From Clostridiales bacterium (GTDB taxonomy: Bacteria > Bacillota > Clostridia > Lachnospirales > Lachnospiraceae): DNA of 64,000 bases. The notes below the pieces were generated by a model that was not told the origin of the DNA, did not search any database, and saw only the letters and a list, made by a program, of their open reading frames with translations. The stretch covers positions 1 through 64,000 of the forward strand of contig JAJBVD010000042.1 in assembly GCA_020859985.1 (NCBI GenBank). Reading direction: 5' to 3'. The translations under genes and the position numbers were made by a program. Shown in pieces: positions 10,101 to 19,700 of this stretch (position 1 is its first letter; each line of letters begins with the position of its first letter).

Positions 10101-13100
10101 GTCAGGTCGCAGTCCGCGTAGATTGTTCCCGCACCATCTGTGTCCGTATTCTGCGTTACCCGTGTGCTCGTATTGGTGGCAGGATCCACCACTGTCACAA
10201 CCTCTGTACCCTGCACTGTCGTGACATATCCTTCGCTGGTATAGCTTTCTTCCGTCACCGTGTAGGTCGTGCCGGTCGGCAGGCCAATTGCAGTCGCGCT
10301 CAGCCCATTCTTCAGAGTAAATGTCGCAACACCATTATCAAAGTACATCCCGCCGTACTGTCCGGTAATAGAAGAGCCATTTGTCAGTGTTACCGTAAAC
10401 TTAAATTCCTTTGAAGTATCACCGGCGTTGCCGTCCACGATCTTCTTCACCGTCAGGCTGCCGTAAGTATTCTTCGTGTTGGTAAAGGACGCCGTCTTTG
10501 TCTTACCCGACTCAATGGTATCCCTGTTCCCGGATACATCCGTCTCCTGATAGCCGTCGTCCGGATCACCCACCTCGTATACATGATAGCTCGTGCCTAC
10601 CGGAAGGTTTTTGATGGTAATCGTCTCATCGCCCTTCAGCTTGATACCGGTTGCTTTTCCGTTCGTAAATGTAACGGAGGTCACAGTTGAATCACCATTC
10701 GCATCCGTCTTCACTGCCGGATAGGTCGCTGTTGCCGTGGAGCCAATCAGCTCGATCGTAAACTCAAACTCATCGTCCAGACTGCAATCGTTTCCGTCCA
10801 CAGTCTTCGTGATTTTCAGAGAGCCGACTTCGCGGGCATTCGTATAGGCAACATACTCCTCCGCGTCTCCGATGATCGTTCCGGAAGCGCTGACCTTTTC
10901 GTTCTTGTCCTCCGAGAGCGTACCGGAAATCCCCGTCGCTACAGTCGTCTCAAAATCCGCCGAGACTGTGTCATACTGCTCCTGCACCGTATAAGTCGTT
11001 CCATTTGGCAGTTTCTTGATCAGCAGGCTCTGATTATGAGAAAGTGTAATCGTTGCGGTCGTCTTGCCGGTTGTAGCATCTTTTTTAAATGTTACTTTTG
11101 TGCTCTTAGTATCCGCAGCAATATTGTGTGTTGTGTCTTCTGCAGTAATAAGTTCCGCATCATACTCCACAGTCTCCCCGTCTGCCAGAGTCACATTATT
11201 AAGTGTAACCGTAAATTTAAACTCTTTCTCATAGTCCGAATCCCCTGCGGCTTCTGTCTCGGCATTCGAGTCTACCGTCTTCTTGATCAGCAGATCGCCA
11301 TAGGTGTCCTTCGTATTTGTAAAGATGACATCCTCGTTCGCACTCGAACCGGTACCGATTGACGCCGAAATAGTTCCTTCTGCTTTAGTTCCTACCGTGG
11401 AAGTTGTTCCATTTACCGTGTTTGTTGTACTATAACCGTTAGCACTCGTTTCTTCTATTTCATAATACGTATCGGTCGGCAGACCTTCGATTATCAATGT
11501 CTGTTCTGCTTTTAACGTAAAGGATAACTGCCCATTTACGTCAAAAGACTTCGTTTCGCTGGACGTTTCCGTGCCATTATCAATCAATTTCACTGTATAC
11601 GATCCACCCGTCAGGAGTGTGGTCTTAGTACTATCCGTCCAAACAGTAATCGTAAACCCAAACTCATCATTCTCACTCGCCGCGTTTCCCGTTACCTGCT
11701 TGGTGATCTCCAGCGCGCCGATCTCCTTCAGATTCTCATAAGCGACCGTCTTTGTCTCACCGCCTGCAATCGTTCCCGAAGTATCGTGCGGCGGATAGGT
11801 TTCCCAGCCCTCGCTGCCATAGTCAGCCTCACTCACCGTGTAAGTGACGCCATTTGGCAGACCGGAAATCGTAAGGCTCTGATTGTGCGACAATTCAACA
11901 GTCGCTTTCACCTTTCCATCAGTCTGATCAATAGCAAAAGTCACTTTCTTATCTTCAGATGCTGCGGCAATGCCGTGCGCAGTATCTTCCGTGGTGGTAA
12001 GTACCGCATCATAAGTCACAGTCTCGCCAGCTGCCAGTGTCATATTGTCCAAAGTAATCGTAAAAGTAAATTCCTTCGTATAATCATCGTTCCCGGAAGC
12101 ATTGGAGTCCACTGTCTTGCTCACAACCAGATCACCGTAAGTATCCCGCCTGTTCGTAAATGTCACAGATTCCGTGTTTGCCGTCCAGGTCCCTGCGGTC
12201 ACATTCTGCGTAGCATCAGGGATGGTCACATCCGCACTCTTACCGCTCTGAGCGGTAGCTGAGCCCACCTGTACCGTGGTCGTGTAGGTATGTGTCGTGT
12301 TATCCTTCGCTTTAACAGCCGTCTCTGTCACGGTAAAGGTCAGCCCCGACAGAAGCCCCGTGATCAGCCAGCTCTCGTCAGCCTTCATAGTGACGGTCGC
12401 CTTGCCGCTGGCAAATGTCACGGTCTTGCTGTGCGCCGTCCCATCCTGATCGGTATAGGTCGCGACATAATCGCCATCCACCAGACTCGTATCAAAACTG
12501 CTGTCCAAAGAAATTTCAAAGATAAATTCATCCGTCGAAACGTTATCGTTTCCACTCGTATCAAATACCTTGCTGATCAGAAGGTTGCCTTCTTCTCTGG
12601 TATTCGTGCACTCTACTGCAATGCTGCAGTTCTCTGTGATCGTGCCGGATACTGTCAGCTTATCATTGGAAACCGTCGCTGTTCCGGAAGTTACCTTCAT
12701 AGAAGTCTCATAGCCATTCGTATTGGCGCTCACTTCCTCAACAGTAAAGGTCACATTCGCCGGGATTCCCTGAATGACCTCATTTTCATTATGCATCAAA
12801 TCAAACGTATAAGTGTAGGTCCCCACACTGGGATCATTCGCATCAATCGTGACATTGCCCGCTCCATAAGCAGCCTTCAGGCTGTCTGCGTCGCCCGTAA
12901 AAGTCACTTTGAAAGTGAAAGGCACATCGTCATCACCGCCGTTGCCATCGACCATCTTCTGAATCGTCAGATTTCCATAGGAATTCTTCGTATTCGTGAA
13001 CGCAACCGTGGTCCCATCCTTGCTGATCGTGCCGGAAATGTTGTCCTGATCGTATACCGTGGTGCCTCCGTCATCAGACACCTCAGCCTCATAATTTTCT

Positions 13101-16100
13101 GTGGTGACATCCGCACCCGCTTTCGTCTTCTCGGTCACCATATAGGAAACGCCTGCCGGAAGTTTACTGATAACGACGCTCTCGCCGCCTTTCAGATAAA
13201 CCGTCGCGCTGCCGTTTGTAAAGACTATATCTTCCTCAGGATCCGTGCTGCCGCTGCGTGTGTAGGCCGCCTTATAAGTCTCCGTCGTACCGACTGCAGC
13301 GCCGGTCAGTGTAATGGTAAACGCAAACTCTTCATCTGCATCCGGGTCGTTGCCGGCGAGTGTCTTGCTGATTTCCAGACTGCCCTCGATGGTCAGATTG
13401 TTCACAAACTCAACCGTCGGGACATTTGTCTGATTCCCTGCCGTCACTACTACCTTGACGGAATTTGTCGTCACGGTATTGCCTTCAGCGTCTAACGCAT
13501 AGAAAAACTCCGCACTTCCCGCGCTGGTGCTGGTTCTGGACACTTCTTCAACCGTATACGTACCAGCCGCCAACCCAGAAATCTCTGCGCCCGTTGTGGT
13601 GCTCACACCATTCTTAATGGTGATCGTGGCCGATCCCGCCACATTATTGCCGCTGTCATAAATCTGAAAATAGTAGTCGCCATCTGCAGCAGTCTGACAC
13701 CAGCTGCTTACGGTCTCCTTATTCACCAAAACGCTCTTTTTAATTTTCAGACTGCCACCAGCCGTCTGGCCAGTTGTATTATTAAAAGTGAAGATGGAAG
13801 AAGTGTTCGCTTCGCTGCCGCTTGCATTTAAAACCTCCAGCTTATCTTCATCGACGGAGGTTACCGTAGTCTGCACTTCTTCATTATTATCATTGAGTTT
13901 CGTTACAATGTGCGTCACAATCAGATCATTCGCACTATATCCGGATTTCGCCTTATAATACGTATATGTTGTGCTGTAAGCTGCAGAGGATGAAGCCGTC
14001 GATTCTGCAACCACCACCCTCACAAGGTAAAGGGTCGTATCAAAGGTATACTTCGAAGTATCTCCGGTCACCTCGGAAATCAGATACCAGTGCGTCCCTA
14101 GATCATCCGCCACCGAATAAGTAATCTTGTCAAAAGCAACCAGTCCCGTCGAAGCGGAACTCGTCTTCGACTGGATCTGCACCCATTGGCCGGACTTGTA
14201 TTCATACAGACGAAACGTGAATGTGTCATCATCCGCCGCCGGTGTGGCCCCATTTACTGTTTTCGCTGCTGTAAAACCAGACACAATGATGTTTCCATTG
14301 TAGTGCCACATATGGTTTTCCATGTGCGGGACATCAAAGGACGCGCAGATGAAACCTCCGTTCGTATTTCCGCTGACGTCAGAGAAAATTTCCGCGTTTG
14401 GCGCCACCACGTGGCCAAGGAACGTGCCGTTTGATTTGGTGCCAATATCCACTGTAGTCGCGTTTGGAAGCATAAATACCAGTCCGCAGCCAACATCGCT
14501 TTCTGAACCCGTAGGATCCGCCCCATTCACATGCACCTTCGGAAGAACAATCGTTCCACCCTCCTGGCTGATGATATTTACATCTTGGCTCTCGCTGCCA
14601 TCTGTAACAATATTGATAGAAGCCACCGCATCAAGATCCGAAAACAGGAAGCTGTAGCCGGAATGCAATGTCACATCGCCGGAGCTTGTAACCTCATAAT
14701 GGTCTGCTGCCAATGTCGCGCCCGTGTTGCTCATATCGACGGTAACCGTACCGACAGCAGAGCTATAGTAGCTTATCTCCGACTGGATTTTAGCCATCGC
14801 AGCAGTAAAGTCAATAAAATATCCTTCATCATGTGTAGCCGACGAATCAATCGTTCCGGTTCCGCCGTCATTAAAGCGAATGTCATAAGACGTGTACGCC
14901 CAGTCCTTTACATTGTAGTCATAGCCGGTAAAATACAGAGTATTTCCGCCAATATAGCTGTTAAAGCCACCGCTTGCAAAACCGCCATGGAAGTAGCTCG
15001 GAACCGGATGCACTCCATAATTCGATGCGCCAATGCCATACGTAAAGGACGATGTCCCGCCGACCGCTACCGCGCCGACCGTGTGCTGCGCCACTACATC
15101 GCCGCTTGAAAAGATATTATAATTATTCAAAATGAAATTCAGCGTATAGCTGCCGCCCCAGTCTTTAATCAGCGTCTCATCCGTAATCGGAAGGGAATGA
15201 TAGGTCTCAACCGGAAAATAGCCAATCGTTGAGAATCCTTCTACCGTCAGCTCAACGGTCTTGACATCCCCATTCGAATTTGTTTTTACCTCTTCTGTAA
15301 CATCAACTACCGTTTCTTCTTTGCCGGTTTCCTCTATATGAATCGCAACGATACTGCTTTCCGTGTCCTCTTCCTGGACAAAAACATAACCATCCGCCTC
15401 GGCGACTGTCTCCGGTGACACATCCACCGCTTTTTTATTCTTAATCGTTACCGACATGGTGTTCGCATCCGGCTCAATCTCGGTTCCCTCGTATTCAAAA
15501 TGCATATCAAAAAGAACCATATTCGCAAGCAGAACCTGCGCAAGCGCCGTACGCTCCTCAACCGTCTCGCCGTAGGTCTCGTCGTTTGCGAACTGCTGCT
15601 CGATGATCAGGGTCTTGTACGCTTCATACTCTTCCTCAGTCAGATCCTCGACTACAAACTCCGCTCCCAGAGGAAGTGCTTCCGGCTCGCTCAATACGAC
15701 CGTCACGGTCTTTTCATCGTCTTCCCAGATAAAGGTATCCGGATACTCTTCTGTTTCTGTTTCAGTTTCTGTTTCGGTCTCTGTTTCTGTCTCAACCTCA
15801 GATTCGGTCTCCGTCTCGATCTCTGTATCCGTCTCGGATTCCATCTCGGTCTCAGCTTCTGCTGCTGCCTCGGTCCCAGCTTCTGCCGCTGCCTCGGTCC
15901 CAGCTTCTGCCGCTGTATCTGTCGTTGCCTCGGTCTCGCCCTCTGCAGCTGTATCTGTTGCAGCCTCGGTCACCGCTTCGGTCGTCTCCTCCGCAGCCGT
16001 CTCAGCCGCTGCATCACCATTCGCCGCATTCGTCTCAGCCTCAGCTGCGCTCGTATCAGGGGTCTCCTGCTCCGATGCACTGCTCTGGGCAGCTTCTGTC

Positions 16101-16399
16101 ACTGGCGCGCTCGTTTCGGCTGTTGTTTCCTTCGTCGCCGAACCGTCTGCCTCAGCCGCAGCTTCCGTTGCAGGCGCACTTGTCTCAGCCGTCTCTGCTG
16201 CTGTAGTTCCAGTCTCTTTCGTTTCTTCCTGAGATGCCGTTACTTCGGCACCATTATCCTCGCCAGCGTCAGAGGTCACGCTAACCGCTGTCTCATTTGT
16301 ACCGTCATCCGCATACGTCGTGATACCTGCCTGCTGGAACACCAGCGACAGGGTCAGCACCAATGCCAGAATTCGGCTTACTCTCGTTCTTTTCTTCAT
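7193..16399 (-). CDS. Giant multidomain surface adhesin 1
   Basis: A 3068-aa predicted wall-anchored protein. It has a signal peptide ending at TYA-DDG, then about 180 residues of Ala/Thr/Glu low complexity including a long TE run. A choice-of-anchor-A type domain (roughly 400-705) follows, with VVAPNAEI and a late HMWHYNG. Next comes an FctA/Spy0128-like pilin domain (about 710-825), then about eleven related modules (about 1000-2525), each opening like GDLLIKKTVDSN and closing on FTNT. A second FctA-like domain, an SpaA-like domain (ISKVDVTTEEELPGA) and two further beta modules precede the tail. The tail VQTGDETP, membrane helix and ERKRR fit a QTGD-class sorting signal. GGAAAGGAG precedes the ATG. 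Isopeptide cross-links are likely from family knowledge but not proven here. No sortase gene is in the window. Confidence 0.9.
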   Translation of the reverse strand: MKKRTRVSRILALVLTLSLVFQQAGITTYADDGTNETAVSVTSDAGEDNGAEVTASQEETKETGTTAAETAETSAPATEAAAEADGSATKETTAETSAPVTEAAQSSASEQETPDTSAAEAETNAANGDAAAETAAEETTEAVTEAATDTAAEGETEATTDTAAEAGTEAAAEAGTEAAAEAETEMESETDTEIETETESEVETETETETETETETEEYPDTFIWEDDEKTVTVVLSEPEALPLGAEFVVEDLTEEEYEAYKTLIIEQQFANDETYGETVEERTALAQVLLANMVLFDMHFEYEGTEIEPDANTMSVTIKNKKAVDVSPETVAEADGYVFVQEEDTESSIVAIHIEETGKEETVVDVTEEVKTNSNGDVKTVELTVEGFSTIGYFPVETYHSLPITDETLIKDWGGSYTLNFILNNYNIFSSGDVVAQHTVGAVAVGGTSSFTYGIGASNYGVHPVPSYFHGGFASGGFNSYIGGNTLYFTGYDYNVKDWAYTSYDIRFNDGGTGTIDSSATHDEGYFIDFTAAMAKIQSEISYYSSAVGTVTVDMSNTGATLAADHYEVTSSGDVTLHSGYSFLFSDLDAVASINIVTDGSESQDVNIISQEGGTIVLPKVHVNGADPTGSESDVGCGLVFMLPNATTVDIGTKSNGTFLGHVVAPNAEIFSDVSGNTNGGFICASFDVPHMENHMWHYNGNIIVSGFTAAKTVNGATPAADDDTFTFRLYEYKSGQWVQIQSKTSSASTGLVAFDKITYSVADDLGTHWYLISEVTGDTSKYTFDTTLYLVRVVVAESTASSSAAYSTTYTYYKAKSGYSANDLIVTHIVTKLNDNNEEVQTTVTSVDEDKLEVLNASGSEANTSSIFTFNNTTGQTAGGSLKIKKSVLVNKETVSSWCQTAADGDYYFQIYDSGNNVAGSATITIKNGVSTTTGAEISGLAAGTYTVEEVSRTSTSAGSAEFFYALDAEGNTVTTNSVKVVVTAGNQTNVPTVEFVNNLTIEGSLEISKTLAGNDPDADEEFAFTITLTGAAVGTTETYKAAYTRSGSTDPEEDIVFTNGSATVYLKGGESVVISKLPAGVSYMVTEKTKAGADVTTENYEAEVSDDGGTTVYDQDNISGTISKDGTTVAFTNTKNSYGNLTIQKMVDGNGGDDDVPFTFKVTFTGDADSLKAAYGAGNVTIDANDPSVGTYTYTFDLMHNENEVIQGIPANVTFTVEEVSANTNGYETSMKVTSGTATVSNDKLTVSGTITENCSIAVECTNTREEGNLLISKVFDTSGNDNVSTDEFIFEISLDSSFDTSLVDGDYVATYTDQDGTAHSKTVTFASGKATVTMKADESWLITGLLSGLTFTVTETAVKAKDNTTHTYTTTVQVGSATAQSGKSADVTIPDATQNVTAGTWTANTESVTFTNRRDTYGDLVVSKTVDSNASGNDDYTKEFTFTITLDNMTLAAGETVTYDAVLTTTEDTAHGIAAASEDKKVTFAIDQTDGKVKATVELSHNQSLTISGLPNGVTYTVSEADYGSEGWETYPPHDTSGTIAGGETKTVAYENLKEIGALEITKQVTGNAASENDEFGFTITVWTDSTKTTLLTGGSYTVKLIDNGTETSSETKSFDVNGQLSFTLKAEQTLIIEGLPTDTYYEIEETSANGYSTTNTVNGTTSTVGTKAEGTISASIGTGSSANEDVIFTNTKDTYGDLLIKKTVDSNAETEAAGDSDYEKEFKFTVTLNNVTLADGETVEYDAELITAEDTTHNIAADTKSTKVTFKKDATTGKTTATITLSHNQSLLIKKLPNGTTYTVQEQYDTVSADFETTVATGISGTLSEDKNEKVSASGTIIGDAEEYVAYTNAREVGSLKITKTVDGNDCSLDDEFEFTIELIGSTATATYPAVKTDANGDSTVTSVTFTNGKATGIKLKGDETITIKNLPVGTSYHVYEVGDPDDGYQETDVSGNRDTIESGKTKTASFTNTKNTYGSLTVKKIVDGNAGDTSKEFKFTVTLTNGSSITGQYGGMYFDNGVATFTLKNGLSATAIGLPTGTTYTVTEESYTSEGYVTTVQGTEVVTVVDPATNTSTRVTQNTDTDGAGTIYADCDLTEIFTNTRDTYRNLTITKTVAGNAATLIDEFHFTVSLSDTTNSDTYEAIRYSTDMSTGTVESVTFTNGVSDTITLKDGESLTIRDLPLGVTYTVKETDYSIYGYVTTIQGTEVVTNVTTSAKETVDTDQDGSGTIYADCDLTENFTNTRNVGNVEITKILAGNGTDETQEFTINLLLENASNQPVSGTYDATRYDSEGNVLNTFKVTFDANGKETVTLKGGERIVIENILSGYYFRAAEDAGSAAGYTIYPQGTVTVTVPVDDMAEIRFENTKNTYADLAITKTVKGTGADETKAFKFTITLDDSAMLNDTTFEDTYDAVLYTSADDTTGTAATVTFTKTTDAATGTVTGVATTMTVNGETKDIALSHGQSLVIKNLPNGVKYTVAEEDYSGVGYTVTSTGAAGTIEGVDTTVTPQTGGTSTAAFVNTYAATGSLTLKAAKSMARTDSTLGTFEFELTDVTSGTGTVLQTVTNSAATGAITFAALDYTQEDIGKTFTYTVSEKTQTGTGYLFDETVYTVTVAVTDNGDGTLALTTTVKSGTGTETAYTDTAMTFTNDVTSVKISKVDVTTEEELPGAHIQVLDEDGNIIDEWDSATESHEVTELIPGKTYTLRETVAPTGYDITTDTTFTLKEDGTIDTSKTTTTISEEGVLLVEDSMTKSETAEISVTKNLQLSNGDDLIATDVTFYVGLYADEACTKLYASKAIEFKNASASTVTFTELEIGRTYYIAECDSTGKALASGVGALADGTTYQAVFDNTATVTKVTVADGTLTTVSFANEFYTIPDGFYKKGVLTITKKLLGADGAALTSDAVFYAGIFTDASYTTLASNVDQNIVTLNLAGGSEVSVDVTVSIATGSSVTLYVTEIDADGNPVANAESFAYTVSQDTTEVTMDETNSTAAVTITNQEIEEVSEEESEEISEEETETETESKAVQTGDETPILPYMLAMLAALIILLAGVLERKRRSAR
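15745..15850 (-). repeat. Hexamer-like low-complexity tract encoding Thr-Glu runs
   Basis: Near-repeats of GTTTCTGTCTC-type hexamers on the plus strand encode the TETETE run of adhesin 1. An equivalent tract occurs at about 22545-22630 in adhesin 2. Such tracts are prone to slippage, here in multiples of three or six. Confidence 0.7.
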
Positions 16400-16523
16400 A
16401 CCAATACTCTCCTTTCCATTGCCTCTTCCCGGATCCTGTACTTTTTCCTGCTGTAAAAATATCTGCCCGGGGATTTGTATTTTTGATGCACAAATACATT
16501 TTATGTATTACTGTTCTAGCCGC

Positions 16524-16552
16524 ATTATAAAAAATTGCAATAAATTTTTCAA
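16524..16552 (-). promoter_or_regulatory. Promoter of adhesin 1
   Basis: On the minus strand TTGAAA (16547-16552) is followed by 17 bases and TATAAT (16524-16529). It lies about 125 bases upstream of the adhesin 1 start codon. The paired operator at 16565-16591 lies 12 bases upstream of the -35 box. Confidence 0.8.
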
Positions 16553-16564
16553 TACGAAATCCGC

Positions 16565-16591
16565 GAACGGTCGTTTTTTCAGTCAAACGGT
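16565..16591 (-). promoter_or_regulatory. Two-half-site activator operator upstream of adhesin 1
   Basis: On the minus strand two ACCGTT half-sites (ACCGTTTGA and ACCGTTCGC) lie 20 bases apart as direct repeats. The same arrangement, with the same spacing and the same 12-base gap to the -35 box, occurs before adhesin 2. The half-site resembles LytTR-family (AgrA/ComE) sites. The regulator assignment is inference. Confidence 0.6.
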
Positions 16592-16627
16592 AAATAATCT
16601 TCTTCGATTTCTTTACAGGCAGGCTGC

Positions 16628-16667
16628 AAAAACGGCGCAGGGCATATTGCTCCACGCCGTTTTTTTA
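16628..16667 (-). terminator. Terminator downstream of adhesin 2
   Basis: AAAACGGCG and CGCCGTTTTT form a stem; both strands have a T run after the stem. For the minus strand this ends transcription of adhesin 2, whose stop codon is about 85 bases upstream. It also insulates the adhesin 1 promoter. Confidence 0.7.
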
Positions 16668-16751
16668 CCTTTTTACAATTTGATTCAGTTTTTGAATGCA
16701 GCCTTTATTCTGTCTCTCAATCCGCACCCATGATACCGCCACGGATTATTA

Positions 16752-19700
16752 TTACCTGCTCCAGCACTCGCGGCGTCTGTAGATTACTCCCATAGCAATG
16801 ACAATCACTGCCAGCATCAACAGGAGCAGATATTCTGCCAGAGGCGTATCATCGCCGGTCTGTACCGCCGCTTCGGTCTCAGATTCGGTCTCTGTCTCTT
16901 CCTCTTCCGATTCTTCCTCGGCCGTCTCCTCAATCTCCTGATTTGTGATCGTCACGGCCGCGGTCTTATTTGTTGCGTCCAGCGTCACCACAGTACTGTC
17001 CATGCTCACAGTGTACGCGAATCCATCTGCATCGGTCACCGGATTGCCCTCCGCATCAGTCTCGGTCACATACAGGGTCACCGTTTCACCGCTTCCAATG
17101 GACACGCCAACCTCAACGCTCACCTCGGAGCTGCCAGCCAGCGCCAGCGCTACGATATTCTGATCTACATTTGTCGCCAGTGTCGTGTAAGATGAATCTG
17201 TAAAGATTCCTGCATAGAACGTCTCGCTGGATGTCAGCGCATTGCCGTCCGCGCCGAGCAGCTTCTTTGTGATAGTCAGTGTGCCTTCCTTATAAAATCC
17301 GTCCGGCATGGTATAGAACTCATTCTCAAAGCTCACCGTTGTCTGACTGCCGTCCGTAACCGTTACGTTCGTTGTCGTCGCTCCATCTCCGAAGTCCGCC
17401 GCAAAGATGGTGCCATCCGCCAGTGTCCCCACACCGTTTGCAAGTGCCGTCCCGTTCGCATCGCACTCCGCGATATAGTAGGTTCTGCCAATCTCAAGGT
17501 TGTCGAACGTCACGGTCGCCGTGGACACATATACATTCGTGTAGGTAAGCGCTTTCATCGCGTACAGCTTTGTGCAGTCCGCATCCGTATACAATCCAAC
17601 GTAGAAGGTCGCGTCCGCTGAGCCGATCTCATCTCCCTGATAGGTCAGCTTTTTCGTCACCGAGATCGTTGCCGTCTCACTTTTGGTCATCGAATCCTCA
17701 ACGAGAAGCACGCCTTCATCACTGATCGTGGTCGTCGTTTTACTCGTATCGATCGTGCCGTCCTCTTTCAGTGTGAATGTGGTGTCCGTTGTGATATCAT
17801 ACCCGGCCGGAGCTACCGTCTCGTGCAGAGTATAGGTCTCACCCGGCACCAGTCCGGTCACTTCGTGCGCTTCTGTTGTGGAGATCCACTCATCTACAAC
17901 CGTCCCGTCTTTATCCAGAATCTGAATAGTCGCACCCGGAAGCTCCTCCTCAGTCGTCACATCCACTTTGCTGATCTTCACGGAGGTAATCGTGTTCGTA
18001 AACGCTGCAGTCTGCTCCGCATCCGCCACAATCGTGCCGGCCGCTCCGCTCGCTGTCGTCACATAGCCGTCCGCCGTGTAATCCGTCTCTATCACCGTAT
18101 AGGTAACATTTTCCGGCAGGTGAACCGCCGTCTTGCTCTCACCGTGTTTCAGAGTGAAGGTTGCGACACCGTTTGTAAAGGTCATATCGCCGTAGGTGCC
18201 GTTCACATCCGTATCGCTTAAGGTCACTGTGAATGTAAATTCTTTCGCGGTATCAACCGTGCTTCCTGCCACCGTCTTGGTCACAGTCAGACTGCCGGTC
18301 ACCGGCACATACGTGTTGGTAATGGTCACCTCTGCCGTGCTGTCCTTTGTCACCGCCGCTCCTGTCAATGCACTGCCGTTCGCGTCTGTGCCATAGTCCA
18401 CTGTATACGTCCAGGTGTAGTATACCACATCACCGTAGCTCTCGGTCACGGTATAAGTGCCGATCGGAAGATCATTTACTATGAAATATCCATCTTCTTT
18501 GAAGAGGTCATAAGTCTTCATCGTGATGATCTCTCCGGCAGAGTTCTCCACCGTAAATACTGCAGAATCCGGTGTCGTACTTCCTGTGGTCGTCTTCGTC
18601 ACCTTCAGGCTTCCATAGTCTTTGGTATACTCATTAATAATTTTTACTTCTGCCGTCTCGTCCTGGGTTTCGATTATCGCACGGTGATCCGCTGATACCA
18701 GCAGCGTATAGCCTTCGACCTGCGCATTGCTCTCTCTCACTACATATTTTCCAAGTTCAAGATTATCCAGTTCAAAATATCCCAGAACCTTGAAGTCACT
18801 GTATTTCTTTTCGGCAATCTGCGTTTCCGTACCGTCATCCTCAATCTTGTATACCGTAAAGACTGCATCATCCGGCGTCGTGGCGCCGACAGATTCCTTG
18901 GTAACCAGCAGGCCGCCCTTATGTTCATTATAGGTATTCACAATCGTATACGTCGTGGCGCCGTCTTTCGTAACCACCGCGTTGCTGTCCGCGGTCACGG
19001 TAAGCGAGTAGCCGATGATCTCCGCACCGCTCTCAGTCACGGTGTAGGTGCCGGTCGGAAGATTCGTGAATGTATAGGAGCCATTCGTGAAATCCGCATA
19101 GGTCACGGATTTCTCTACCTGGCCGTCTGCACTTTTAATCGTAAACACCGTCGTATCCGGAGTCGTGTTTCCTGTGGTCGTTTTCACAATCGTCAGACTG
19201 CCCGTATCCTGTGTATACGTATTGCTGATCGTGATCTCGCTCGTCTTGCTGTCTGTGACAGCCACTGTCGTTCCGGTCCCTGTGACTTGCAGAGTGTAAC
19301 CGGTAATCTCTGCGCCCTCCTCATACACTTTGTAATTTCCGGGTGTCAGATCCGTCAGGGTGAAGAATCCGGCTGCGGCAAATTCACTGTAATACTTCGT
19401 GGCAATCAGGGTCTCTGTACCGCCCGATGCTACCTGATATACCTTAAATACAGTATTCGCCGGTGTCGCAGCCCCTGTCGTGGTCTTTGTCACCTTCAGG
19501 CCGCCCTTTTCTTCGGTGTACGTATTCGTAATCTCTACCGTCTTATCACTGTCCGTTGTGGAGATTGTCACGGTAGTATTTCCTGTCACCTCTACGTTAT
19601 ATCCGCTGACGTCCTCTCTGCTTTCTGTGACTGTGTAGGTCCCGACTGGCAGATCCGAAATCTTGTAGGAGCCTCCTGCAGCCTTGATCTGCGCGTAGGT

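Noticed and set aside
12290-13495. Long plus-strand ORFs opposite the adhesin genes (for example 401 aa here and 712 aa at 18921-21059)
   Set aside because: They are antisense shadows caused by the biased codon use of the Thr/Val/Ser-rich repeats. They are rich in Arg, Cys and His, lack ribosome binding sites and show no domain.
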